Shown in pieces: positions 46,892 through 54,917 of a stretch of 64,000 bases of DNA. Made by a program: the position numbers and the translations under genes. Under the pieces are notes generated by a model. It was given only the letters and a program-made list of their open reading frames with translations, was not told the origin of the DNA and did not search any database. Location: assembly GCF_014647675.1 (NCBI RefSeq), contig NZ_BMPQ01000025.1, positions 1 to 64,000 of the forward strand. The letters run 5' to 3'. How positions within the stretch are numbered: the first letter of the stretch is position 1; each line of letters begins with the position of its first letter. This stretch comes from Streptomyces flaveus. Its GTDB lineage: Bacteria; Actinomycetota; Actinomycetes; Streptomycetales; Streptomycetaceae.

Positions 46892-48090
46892 ACCGGTTCG
46901 TGTGAAGCGAGTCCGCCGGTCTGCCGACCGCCCGTCCGCAGGACGCCCGCGAACGCGACGAGCCCGAAGGTCAAGGCCGTCACCAGGCCGAAGGACACCA
47001 TCAGGCTCGTCGCGTCCGCGATCGTGCCGATCGCGGAGGGGGCGATCAGGCCCGAGGTGTACGTGATGGTGGCGACGCCCGCGATGGCCTGGGCGGGGTT
47101 GGGGCCGCTGCGTCCGGCCGCCGCGAAGCAGAGCGGGACGACGACGGCGATGCCGAGGCCAAGGAGTGCGAAGCCGCTCATCGCGACCGCTGTGTTTCCG
47201 ACGTGTCCGGCTACCACCACGAGCAGTCCGCCGAGGGTCGCGAGGAAGCCGCCGACGCGTACGGTGCGGACCGGCCCGAAGCGGTCGATCACCCTGTCAC
47301 CCGCGATGCGTGCGAGCGCCATGGTGAGCGTGAAGCCGGTCGTGGACGCCGCCGCGACCCCCGCCGAGCTGCCGAGCACGTCCCGCAGATAGACCGCCGA
47401 CCAGTCCAGGCTGGCCCCTTCCGCGAACACCGCGCAGAACCCGACCGCACCGATGAGCAGCGCGGACCTGGGCGGCAGCGCGAACCGCGGCGGCGCCTCC
47501 TCGTCCTCCGTCGGCCGCAGATCCAGTACGCCCTGACAGGCGGCCACACCGATCAGCGTGAGCGCCACGGCCGCCAGCGCGTGATGGAGGCGGGCGTCCG
47601 AGCCCAGATGGGCGGCGAGGGTGCCGGCCGCCGAGCCGATCAGGGCGCCCGCGCTCCACCAGCCGTGCAGGCCGGACATGATCGACTTGTCGAGACGGTT
47701 CTCGACCTCCACGCCCAGCGCGTTCATCACCACGTCGGCCATGCCCGCGGTGGCGCCGTACACGAAGAGGGCCACGCACAGGGTGAGCAGGTTCGGCGCG
47801 AGCGAGGGGAGCACCAGGGCCAGCGTCCACAGCGCGAGCAGCCCGCGCAGGGCCGCACGGGCACCGAAGCGGTGGCTGATCCCGCTGGCCAGCGGCATAG
47901 CCACGGAGGCGCCGATCGCGGGGAACGCGAGCGCCACACCCAGCTGGCCCGCACTCACCGAGGCGTGATCCTGGATCCACGGGACGCGGGTCGCGAACGA
48001 GCCCGTCACGGCGCCGTGCACGGCGAAAACCGTCGCCACGGCGTACCGGGCGCGCCTCAACTCGCGTTTGTCGTAGACCACTTCACTCAC
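46873..48090 (-). CDS. MFS transporter (sugar/drug type)
   Basis: 405 aa from GTG 48090 (SEVVYDKRELRRARYAVATV), preceded by CGGAG; longer in-frame sequence upstream is not plausible. Twelve helices; motif A-like GISHRFGARAALRGLLALWT and, in the second half, GDRVIDRFGPVRTVRVGGF. Divergent from the ROK regulator with a palindrome between them, so it is probably controlled by it. Its last 19 bases overlap the GH6 gene tail. Substrate unknown; a sugar is plausible given the ROK protein and cellulase. Confidence 0.88.
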   Translation of the reverse strand: MSEVVYDKRELRRARYAVATVFAVHGAVTGSFATRVPWIQDHASVSAGQLGVALAFPAIGASVAMPLASGISHRFGARAALRGLLALWTLALVLPSLAPNLLTLCVALFVYGATAGMADVVMNALGVEVENRLDKSIMSGLHGWWSAGALIGSAAGTLAAHLGSDARLHHALAAVALTLIGVAACQGVLDLRPTEDEEAPPRFALPPRSALLIGAVGFCAVFAEGASLDWSAVYLRDVLGSSAGVAAASTTGFTLTMALARIAGDRVIDRFGPVRTVRVGGFLATLGGLLVVVAGHVGNTAVAMSGFALLGLGIAVVVPLCFAAAGRSGPNPAQAIAGVATITYTSGLIAPSAIGTIADATSLMVSFGLVTALTFGLVAFAGVLRTGGRQTGGLASHEPVQRAKS

Positions 48091-48142
48091 GTCTCCGGGC
48101 CCTCCGTCGCGGCTGTCCGCTCTGCCGATCCGCCGACGTAAA

Positions 48143-48165
48143 CTATCAGGGTCCCTGCCTGATAG
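48143..48165. promoter_or_regulatory. Candidate ROK-regulator operator
   Basis: Inverted repeat ctatcagg-(7 bases)-cctgatag in the 130-base divergent gap between the MFS and ROK genes. Half-site and position suit a ROK repressor controlling both. Confidence 0.6.
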
Positions 48166-48220
48166 ATAGCGGAAATCGGGCCCTGGTCGCCCTGCCCCTC
48201 CAATCTGGAAGGATCCCGGC

Positions 48221-49387
48221 ATGCCCGCATCTCCGAGTACTGCCCGGGCCATCAACGACCGGCTCGCCCTGCGGCTGCTGCAGCAGGAAGGCCCTTTGAC
48301 GGCAGGGCAGTTGAAACAGCTCACCGGACTGTCCCGGCCCACGGTCGCCGACCTCGTGGAACGCCTCACGGCCGCCGGGCTGATCGCGGTCGTGGGGGAG
48401 GCGGGGGAGCAGCGCCGTGGCCCGAACGCCCGGCTGTACGGGATCGTCGCCGACCTCGCGCATCTGGCCGCGCTGGATGTACGCACCGAGGGCGTGTCCG
48501 TGGTCGTCACGGATCTGCTGGGTACGGTGCTGGCCGAGGCGTCGGTGCCGATCGGGGACGAGGCGGGCACCGGGTCCGCCGTCGAGCAGGCGGTCACGCT
48601 GGTCGAGCGTACGGCCAAGGAGGCAGGCGCCGACCGGCTGCACACGGTGGGGATCGGCGCGCCCGGCCTGATCGACCCCGCCACCGGCGAACTCCGCGAC
48701 TCCTCCGGACTGCCCGAGTGGCACCGGCGCCTCGTCGCCGCCCTCGACGACCGGCTCGCGGCCCGCGTCCTCGTCGAGAACGAGACGAACCTCGCGGCCC
48801 TGGCGGAGCAGCGGGCCGGCTCCGCCCACGACCGGGACACCTTCGTCCTCCTCTGGCTCGGCCACGGCATCGGCGCCGCCGTCGTCCTCGACGGCACCCT
48901 GCGCAGGGGCGCCTCCGGCGGCACCGGCGAAATCGGCTTCCTCCCGGTCCCGGGAACCTCGGGACTGCCGTCGGCGACGGCCTGCGACGGGGGCTTCCAC
49001 TCACTCGCGGGTGCTGCGGCGATCGTCGAACTCGCCGGGCGGTACGGGGTCGTGGCACCCCCGTCGCCTCATGAGCCGCAGGCGGCGGCCTTGGTGCGGG
49101 CGGCGGTCGGCGGTGCGGCGGACCAGTTCCTCGACGCGCTCGCCGATCGTGTGGCCATCGGGGCCGCGTCCGTGATCGCCGTGCTGGACCCCGGGTGTGT
49201 GGTGCTCGCGGGGGAGATCGGGCAGGCCGGCGGCGAGACGCTGGCAGCGCGCGTCCAGGAGCGGCTCACCCGGATGTCACCGCTGCCCACCGAGGTGCGG
49301 GCCAGTTCGCTGGGGGGCGGGGCGGTGCTTCGGGGGGCGTTGCTGATGGCTCGGGAGGGGGCGCAGGACGAGTTGTTCGGGCGGTGA
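48221..49387 (+). CDS. ROK-family transcriptional regulator
   Basis: 388 aa. N-terminal winged HTH (LALRLLQQEGPLTAGQLKQL, TGLSRPTVADLVERLTAAGL) and a ROK sugar-kinase-like domain (about 80-385): VGIGAPGLIDPATGELRDSS, NETNLAALAEQRAG, LLWLGHGIGAAVVLDGTLRR and GGTGEIGFLPV. The zinc motif CxCGxxGC of ROK kinases is missing, which fits a sensor rather than an active kinase. ATG after GGAAGGA. A terminator follows at 49412. Confidence 0.92.
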   Translation: MPASPSTARAINDRLALRLLQQEGPLTAGQLKQLTGLSRPTVADLVERLTAAGLIAVVGEAGEQRRGPNARLYGIVADLAHLAALDVRTEGVSVVVTDLLGTVLAEASVPIGDEAGTGSAVEQAVTLVERTAKEAGADRLHTVGIGAPGLIDPATGELRDSSGLPEWHRRLVAALDDRLAARVLVENETNLAALAEQRAGSAHDRDTFVLLWLGHGIGAAVVLDGTLRRGASGGTGEIGFLPVPGTSGLPSATACDGGFHSLAGAAAIVELAGRYGVVAPPSPHEPQAAALVRAAVGGAADQFLDALADRVAIGAASVIAVLDPGCVVLAGEIGQAGGETLAARVQERLTRMSPLPTEVRASSLGGGAVLRGALLMAREGAQDELFGR

Positions 49388-49411
49388 CCATGCGGCAGAA
49401 GCCGGGCAGGA

Positions 49412-49454
49412 GACCCGGCGGCGGGGCAAGGGCCTCCGTCACCGCCGCCGGGTC
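49412..49454 (+). terminator. Hairpin terminator after the ROK gene
   Basis: Perfect 13-bp stem gacccggcggcgg/ccgccgccgggtc with a 17-base loop, then gctctt. 24 bases after the stop. Confidence 0.8.
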
Positions 49455-49667
49455 GCTCTTGGGGGCGGGTCGGTGAACGCAGACCCTAAGAGGACTGAAT
49501 CAGCGCGTCAATAGGTATGGACCAATGATAAGGCGCCGTGCCCATACGGAAGTTGGGCCGTCATGAGTGTCCCGTGAAGTCCATTGAGTTGCGCTGTGAG
49601 CCAGCACACAGGCATGGGGCCCGTAGGCATCGATCAGGCGTGGCACACTGGCTCTGTACCAGAAGCA
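49455..49667 (+). other. Gap ahead of the FMN riboswitch
   Basis: Non-coding. It must contain the rib operon promoter; I could not pick a convincing -35/-10 pair. The stretch 49500-49535 is A/T-richer than its surroundings. Confidence 0.4.
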
Positions 49668-49794
49668 GCGCACTCCGGGGTCGGTGAAACTCCGAACCGG
49701 CGGTTAAAGTCCGCGACCCGGTCGCTTCCAGCGGCCGGTTGACCAGGTGAAATTCCTGGACCGACGGTTAAAGTCCGGATGGGAGGCAGTGCGC
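49668..49794 (+). promoter_or_regulatory. FMN riboswitch (RFN element)
   Basis: All RFN landmarks are present: closing stem gcgcact (49668-49674) with agtgcgc (49788-49794), gtcggtgaaactccgaaccg, gcggttaaagtccgcgac, ggtgaaattcctggaccg, acggttaaagtccggatggg. Binds FMN and represses riboflavin genes. About 150 bases of hairpin-prone sequence (49795-49946) lie between it and ribE and should hold the expression platform. Confidence 0.97.
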
Positions 49795-49946
49795 GGCGGG
49801 CGGGCATTCGTGCGCGTCGCCGTCTGTTTCGACGTGTCCCAGGGGCACGTCTCATTCGGCGTCGTTCCCGGTGTCGCCGTCCGTTCTATCTGTCGTCATC
49901 GACAGGCCCCGGAGTCCGTGCCCGAAGAGGCAGGAGGACCCGGGAA

Positions 49947-50549
49947 GTGTTCACCGGAATCGTCGAAGAGCTGGGCGAGGTCACGTCCGTCGAGAATCTT
50001 GACGACGCCTCCCGCTTTCGGCTCCGCGGCCCCGTAGTCACCGAAGGCGCGCGCCACGGCGACTCCATCGCCGTCAACGGCGTATGTCTCACGGTCGTCG
50101 ACCACGAAGGCGACGAGTTCACCGCCGATGTGATGGCCGAGACCCTGAACCGCTCCAGCCTCGGCGCCCTCGCCGTCGGCTCCCGCGTCAACCTCGAACG
50201 CCCCATGGCCGTCGGCGACCGCCTCGGCGGGCACATCGTGCAGGGCCATGTGGACGGCACCGGCGAGGTGATCGAGCGCAAGCCGTCCGACAACTGGGAG
50301 ATCGTGAAGATCTCGCTCCCCGAGGACCTCAGGCGCTACGTCGTCGAGAAGGGCTCCATCACCGTCGACGGCATCAGCCTGACCGTCGTCGACGCGGGCC
50401 CCGACTACTTCACCATCAGCCTCATCCCCACGACCCTCGCCCTGACCACGCTCGGCCTCAAGCAGCCCGGCGACCCCGTCAACCTCGAGGTCGACGTCAT
50501 CGCCAAGTACGTCGAGCGGCTGCTCGGCAGCCAGGAGGCCGGGCGGTGA
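49947..50549 (+). CDS. ribE: Riboflavin synthase alpha chain
   Basis: 200 aa. Dismutates two lumazines to riboflavin. Two tandem lumazine-binding barrels: FTGIVEELGEV with GDSIAVNGVCLTVV, and GGHIVQGHVDGTGEVIE with KGSITVDGISLTVV. The GTG at 49947 gives the invariant FTGIVEE opening and follows AGGAGG; upstream in-frame sequence belongs to the riboswitch leader. The last bases overlap ribM (GTGA). Also called ribC in some genomes. Confidence 0.97.
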   Translation: MFTGIVEELGEVTSVENLDDASRFRLRGPVVTEGARHGDSIAVNGVCLTVVDHEGDEFTADVMAETLNRSSLGALAVGSRVNLERPMAVGDRLGGHIVQGHVDGTGEVIERKPSDNWEIVKISLPEDLRRYVVEKGSITVDGISLTVVDAGPDYFTISLIPTTLALTTLGLKQPGDPVNLEVDVIAKYVERLLGSQEAGR

Positions 50550-51190
50550 ACTGGCTGAACTCCGAGGCCTTCACAGTCTTCGGACAGCACATCAAGTGGG
50601 CGGACATGATGGGCAACACCATCGGTCTGATCGCCCTCGCCCTCGGCTGGCGACGCTCCATATGGACCTGGCCCGCCCAGTTCCTCTCCGGCGTCATCCT
50701 CCTCACGGCCTTCGCGACCGCCCACCTCTCCGGCAGCGCCGGCAAACAGGTGGTCGTCATGGCCGTCGCCGCCTGGGGCTTCTGGCAGTGGAACCGCAGC
50801 GGGCGGAAGGCGCAGGACGGTTCGGTCGCCGTACGGTTCGCCACCTGGCGGGAGCGCGCCTGCCTGGCCGGCGCCGCCGCCCTCGGCACCCTCGCGGTCG
50901 GCGGCCTGTTCACCGCGTACCCGACCCTCTCGTGGGACCCCTGGCCGGACGCGTACATCTTCGTCGGCACGATCGTCGCCATGTACGCCCAGGCGCGCGG
51001 CATGGTCGAGTTCTGGTTCGCCTGGCTTCTGGTCGACCTCGTGGGCGTGCCGCTCAACTTCGCCAACGGCTTCGCCTTCTCCGGCTTCGTCTACATCATC
51101 TACGGCGCACTCGTCCTGTGGGGCATGCGCGACTGGTGGCTGCGCTCCCGCAGGGCGGCGCAGCCCGTTCTGGAAGGAGCCCCGGCATGA
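50546..51190 (+). CDS. ribM: PnuC-family riboflavin transporter RibM
   Basis: 214 aa membrane protein with about seven helices (IGLIALALGWRRSIWTWPAQ, FLSGVILLTAFATAH, YIFVGTIVAMYAQARGMVEF). PnuC proteins carry vitamin-like nucleosides. Homologues placed in rib operons behind FMN riboswitches (RibM of Corynebacterium and S. davawensis) move riboflavin. The conserved WFAWLLVDLVGVPLNFANG block near the end is the PnuC ligand region. Start and stop both overlap the neighbours by 4 bases. Confidence 0.9.
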   Translation: MNWLNSEAFTVFGQHIKWADMMGNTIGLIALALGWRRSIWTWPAQFLSGVILLTAFATAHLSGSAGKQVVVMAVAAWGFWQWNRSGRKAQDGSVAVRFATWRERACLAGAAALGTLAVGGLFTAYPTLSWDPWPDAYIFVGTIVAMYAQARGMVEFWFAWLLVDLVGVPLNFANGFAFSGFVYIIYGALVLWGMRDWWLRSRRAAQPVLEGAPA

Positions 51191-52476
51191 CAGTGGCGCC
51201 CGTCTGGTACAGCACAGACAACATCGAAGACTTCGCACTCGACCCGGTCGAGCAGGCCATCGCCGACATCGCGGCGGGCCGCCCCGTCGTGGTCGTCGAC
51301 GACGAGGACCGGGAGAACGAGGGCGACCTCGTCGTCGCCGCCGAGAAGGCGACCCCCGAGATCATCGCCTTCATGATGAGCGAGTGCCGGGGCATGATCT
51401 GCGCGCCGATGGAGGGCGACGAGCTCGACCGGCTCGAACTGCCGCAGATGGTGCAGCACAACACCGAGTCGATGCGCACCGCCTTCACAGTCACCGTCGA
51501 CGCCACACCCGAGCACGGCGTCACCACGGGCATCTCCGCCTCCGACCGCGCCACCACACTCCAACTGCTGGCGAGCGGTACGGCGCAGGCCGGTGACTTC
51601 GTCCGCCCCGGCCACATCTTCCCGCTGCGCGCCAGGTCCGGCGGGGTGCTCGTGCGCAACGGCCACACCGAGGCCGCCGTCGACCTCGCCCGGCTCGCCG
51701 GACTGCGCCCGGCCGGCGCGATCGTCGAGATCGCCGGCGAGGACGGCCGCATGCTGCGGCTGCCCCAGCTGATCCCGTTCGCCCGCAAGCACGGCCTGAC
51801 GATCATCTCCATCGAGGACCTCATCGCCTACCGCCGTACCTCCGAGCCCACCGTCCGCCGCGAAGCCCAGACCCAACTACCCACTGCCTACGGCGAGTTC
51901 ACGGCATACGGTTACCGCTCCACCGTCGACGGCGTCGAGCACGTCGCCCTCGTCCACGGCGAGATCGGCGACGGCGAGAACGTCGTCGTCCGTATCCACT
52001 CCGAGTGCCTCACCGGCGACATCTTCCACTCGCTGCGCTGCGACTGCGGCCCCCAGCTGGAGGCCTCCCTGGAGCGCATCCACGCCGAGGGCAGGGGAGT
52101 GGTGGTGTATCTGCGTGGGCACGAGGGGCGCGGCATCGGCCTGCTGTCCAAGCTGCGCGCGTACGAGCTCCAGGAGCGCGGTCGCGACACCCTCGACGCC
52201 AACCTGGAGCTGGGCCTGCCCGCCGACGCCCGGGACTACGGCGCGGGCGCGCAGATCCTCGAGGACCTCGGTGTACGCAGCGTGCGGCTGATGACCAACA
52301 ACCCCGACAAGACCGACGCACTCGTCCGCCACGGCCTCAAGGTCACCGACCGCGAGCCGATGCCCGTGAAGGCGGGCGAGCACAACCTCCGCTACCTGCG
52401 CACCAAGCGGGACCGGATGGGGCACGACCTGCCCTGGCTGGACACGACCACCGTGTCCCCCTGCGGCAACCAGTAA
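51187..52476 (+). CDS. ribBA: Bifunctional DHBP synthase / GTP cyclohydrolase II
   Basis: 429 aa. The N-terminal RibB domain (about 15-215) forms 3,4-dihydroxy-2-butanone 4-phosphate: VVVDDEDRENEGDLVVAAE, SECRGMICAP, GISASDRATT. The C-terminal RibA domain opens GTP: zinc ligands in SECLTGDIFHSLRCDCG, the loop YLRGHEGRGIGLLSKLRAY, and TNNPDKTDAL. ATG overlapping the ribM stop (ATGA). Supplies both branches of riboflavin synthesis. Confidence 0.97.
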   Translation: MTVAPVWYSTDNIEDFALDPVEQAIADIAAGRPVVVVDDEDRENEGDLVVAAEKATPEIIAFMMSECRGMICAPMEGDELDRLELPQMVQHNTESMRTAFTVTVDATPEHGVTTGISASDRATTLQLLASGTAQAGDFVRPGHIFPLRARSGGVLVRNGHTEAAVDLARLAGLRPAGAIVEIAGEDGRMLRLPQLIPFARKHGLTIISIEDLIAYRRTSEPTVRREAQTQLPTAYGEFTAYGYRSTVDGVEHVALVHGEIGDGENVVVRIHSECLTGDIFHSLRCDCGPQLEASLERIHAEGRGVVVYLRGHEGRGIGLLSKLRAYELQERGRDTLDANLELGLPADARDYGAGAQILEDLGVRSVRLMTNNPDKTDALVRHGLKVTDREPMPVKAGEHNLRYLRTKRDRMGHDLPWLDTTTVSPCGNQ

Positions 52477-52496
52477 GAGAACACTCAAGGAGACAC

Positions 52497-52982
52497 GTGA
52501 GCGGCAAGGGTGCACCTGAACTGTCCGTACGCAACTGCGGCGACCTGCGCGTCGCGGTGATCGCGGCACAGTGGCACGAAAAGGTGATGGAAGGCCTCGT
52601 CGACGGCGCCCTGCGCGCCCTGCGCGAGTTGGGCATCGACGAGCCGACCGTCCTGCGCGTCCCCGGCAGCTTCGAGCTGCCGGTCGTCGCCAAGGTCCTC
52701 GCGGGCCGCGGCTACGACGCGATCGTCGCCCTCGGCGTCGTCATCCGCGGCGGCACCCCCCACTTCGAGTACGTGTGCCAGGGCGTCACCCAGGGCCTCA
52801 CCCAGGTCTGTGTGGACACCGGCGTCCCCATCGGCTTCGGCGTGCTGACCTGCGACACCGAGGAACAGGCCCTCGACCGCGCGGGCATCGCGGGCTCCAG
52901 CGAGGACAAGGGACACGAGGCGGTGACGGCCGCCGTGGCGACCGCGGCCACACTGCGCTCGGTATCCGAACCCTGGCGCTGA
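52497..52982 (+). CDS. ribH: 6,7-dimethyl-8-ribityllumazine synthase
   Basis: 161 aa. Condenses the two ribBA-derived precursors. Family blocks: VAVIAAQWHEKVMEGLVDGA, VPGSFELPVVAKVLAGRGYD, ALGVVIRGGTPHFEYVCQ (catalytic His) and PIGFGVLTCDTEEQALDRAG. GTG after AAGGAGA. No ribD-type deaminase is in this operon. Confidence 0.97.
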   Translation: MSGKGAPELSVRNCGDLRVAVIAAQWHEKVMEGLVDGALRALRELGIDEPTVLRVPGSFELPVVAKVLAGRGYDAIVALGVVIRGGTPHFEYVCQGVTQGLTQVCVDTGVPIGFGVLTCDTEEQALDRAGIAGSSEDKGHEAVTAAVATAATLRSVSEPWR

Positions 52983-53016
52983 GGAACGGGCGGCTGCGCG
53001 TAAAGTGGTCGCCACC

Positions 53017-53289
53017 ATGTCCAAGAAGACGTTCGAGGAGCTCTTCACCGAGCTCCAGCACAAGGCAGCCAACGGCGACCCCGCCACCTCTCGCACCGCC
53101 GAGCTGGTCGGCAAGGGGGTCCATGCCATCGGCAAGAAGGTCGTCGAAGAGGCCGCCGAGGTCTGGATGGCCGCCGAGTACGAGGGCAAGGAAGCGGCCG
53201 CCGAGGAGATCTCGCAGCTGCTCTACCACGTTCAGGTGATGATGGTCGCCCGCGGCATCTCCCTGGACGACGTGTACGCCCATCTCTGA
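53017..53289 (+). CDS. hisE: Phosphoribosyl-ATP pyrophosphatase
   Basis: 90 aa from ATG 53017, the expected N-terminus (SKKTFEELFTELQHKA); GTG 53005 would add four residues. An all-alpha MazG-like hydrolase: KKVVEEAAEVWMAAEYEGKE with the metal-binding glutamates, then EEISQLLYHVQVMMVARG. Second step of histidine synthesis; hisG follows after 72 bases. It begins only 34 bases after ribH, so it may be read from the rib promoter. Confidence 0.95.
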   Translation: MSKKTFEELFTELQHKAANGDPATSRTAELVGKGVHAIGKKVVEEAAEVWMAAEYEGKEAAAEEISQLLYHVQVMMVARGISLDDVYAHL

Positions 53290-53361
53290 GCTGTCACGCC
53301 GTCGCCGTAAAGACGCAACCCCGACTCCCGCACGTACGCACGAACAAAGGAAGCCGACCTC

Positions 53362-54219
53362 ATGCTGCGCATCGCCGTCCCCAACAAGGGTTCCCTGTCA
53401 GGCCCTGCGGCGGAGATGCTGCATGAGGCCGGCTACCAGCAGCGCCGGGAGTCCAAGGAACTCCGGATCGTCGACCCGGAGAACGACGTCGAGTTCTTCT
53501 ATCTCCGCCCCCGCGACATCGCGATCTACGTCTCCTCCGGGCAGCTCGACATCGGCATCACCGGACGCGACCTGCTCATCGACTCCGGCGCCGACGCCGA
53601 GGAGATCCTGCCGCTCGGCTTCGCCCGCTCCACGTTCCGCTACGCCACCAAGCCGGGCACGGCGAACGGCGTCGAGGACCTGAACGGCATGACGGTCGCC
53701 ACCTCGTACGAGGGCATCGTCGCGGGGCACCTCGCCGACCACGGCATCGACGCCTCCGTCGTCCACCTCGACGGCGCCGTCGAGACCGCGATCGAGCTGG
53801 GCGTCGCCGAGGTCATCGCGGACGTCGTCGAGACCGGTACCTCGCTGCGCAACGCGGGCCTCGCGGTCATCGGCGAGCCCATCATGAAGTCCGAGGCCGT
53901 CGTCATCCGCCGTACGGGGGCGGACGCCGAGGAGACCGCCGAGTCGAAGGTCCAGCAGTTCCTGCGCCGCCTTCAGGGCGTCCTGGTGGCGCGGACGTAC
54001 GTGATGATGGACTACGACTGCCGCGTCGAGCAGTTGGAGAAGGCCGTGGCCCTCACGCCGGGTCTGGAGTCGCCGACGGTCTCGCCGCTGCACAACGAAG
54101 GCTGGGTCGCCGTCCGGGCGATGGTCCCGGCCAAGGAAGCCCAGCGGATCATGGACGACCTGTACGACATCGGCGCCCGGGCCATCCTGACCACGGCCAT
54201 CCACGCCTGCCGTCTCTGA
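53362..54219 (+). CDS. hisG: ATP phosphoribosyltransferase, long form
   Basis: 285 aa. Commits PRPP and ATP to histidine. Blocks: LRIAVPNKGSLSGPAAEML, DIGITGRDLLIDSGAD and the PRPP loop EVIADVVETGTSLRNAGL. The extra C-terminal domain (about 212-285, VMMDYDCRVEQLEKAVAL ... AILTTAIHACRL) is the histidine-sensing ACT-like part of long-form HisG, so no HisZ is needed. ATG after AAAGGAAG. Confidence 0.97.
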   Translation: MLRIAVPNKGSLSGPAAEMLHEAGYQQRRESKELRIVDPENDVEFFYLRPRDIAIYVSSGQLDIGITGRDLLIDSGADAEEILPLGFARSTFRYATKPGTANGVEDLNGMTVATSYEGIVAGHLADHGIDASVVHLDGAVETAIELGVAEVIADVVETGTSLRNAGLAVIGEPIMKSEAVVIRRTGADAEETAESKVQQFLRRLQGVLVARTYVMMDYDCRVEQLEKAVALTPGLESPTVSPLHNEGWVAVRAMVPAKEAQRIMDDLYDIGARAILTTAIHACRL

Positions 54220-54239
54220 CCGGGATCCGGAGCACGTTC

Positions 54240-54719
54240 ATGTCGGATCTGCCCGCTCTGCCCGTCACTTTCAGGCCGGGACGCACCCGTGCCGTCCTGC
54301 TGACCGCCGGTGCCGCGATCTTCGTGGTCATCACGACGGTCGCGATGCTGCTGGAGAACCTCAGCCCGGGGGAGCGTCTCAGCTTCGTCTTCACCGGGGC
54401 GCTGCTCTTCGGGGTGCTCGTGCTGCTCTCACGGCCGAAAGTCGTCGCCGACGAGTCCGGGGTCACCGTCGTCAACATCGCCAGCCGCCGGCACCTTGCC
54501 TGGGCGGAGATCCTGCAGGTCAACCTGCGTCCCGGCGACCCGTGGGTGTTCCTGAACCTCAGCGACGGCACCAGCCTGCCCGCGCTCGGCATCCAGCCGG
54601 GGATCGCGAAACAGCGGGCGATCAGGGACGCCCGTACGCTGCGGGCGCTGGCCGAGGCCCGCGCGATCGGCGACGCCGACGGACAGCACGACGGCCGGCA
54701 CGACGAAGGTCACGGCTGA
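54240..54719 (+). CDS. PH-domain membrane protein
   Basis: 159 aa. Two helices (AVLLTAGAAIFVVITTVAML and LSFVFTGALLFGVLVLLSRP) are followed by a bacterial PH-like domain (VVADESGVTVVNIASRRHLA, WAEILQVNL, WVFLNLSDGTSLPALGIQ) and a His/Asp-rich tail (DADGQHDGRHDEGHG) that could bind metal. It lies 20 bases after hisG, and in many actinobacteria this pair is adjacent. Function unknown. Confidence 0.82.
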   Translation: MSDLPALPVTFRPGRTRAVLLTAGAAIFVVITTVAMLLENLSPGERLSFVFTGALLFGVLVLLSRPKVVADESGVTVVNIASRRHLAWAEILQVNLRPGDPWVFLNLSDGTSLPALGIQPGIAKQRAIRDARTLRALAEARAIGDADGQHDGRHDEGHG

Positions 54720-54770
54720 TCCGATGAATTCACCCTGCCGTTTTTCCGGGTGTCTTGATTAATCTGGTGC

Positions 54771-54917
54771 CGGAGGCGTTTTCGTTGCGCCTCCGCCCCT
54801 GATGTTCCGCCCCGGAAGTCAGGGGCTCCTGCTAGTCGAGGAGTGACTCCCTCCAGCGATGGACGGATCGTCCTGTAGTACCTGCGCCGCCCCCTCCCGG
54901 CATATCGAGGCGGCGGC
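54771..54917 (+). promoter_or_regulatory. Hairpin-rich leader ahead of the CNNM pair
   Basis: Three successive stems: ggaggcg/cgcctcc (54772-54794); gcccctga/tcaggggc with an inner ttcc/ggaa (54795-54826); and ctcct/aggag (54126 in outline, i.e. 54126+700 to 54843: left arm begins at 54826). No open frame. The first stem could terminate the upstream gene; the rest looks like a structured 5' leader. It does not match the M-box or Mn riboswitch consensus I know. Confidence 0.45.

Noticed and set aside
54720..54917. M-box, ydaO or yybP-ykoY riboswitch upstream of the CNNM genes
   Set aside because: None of the core consensus segments I know is present; only generic stems are visible, so it is reported as an unassigned structured leader.
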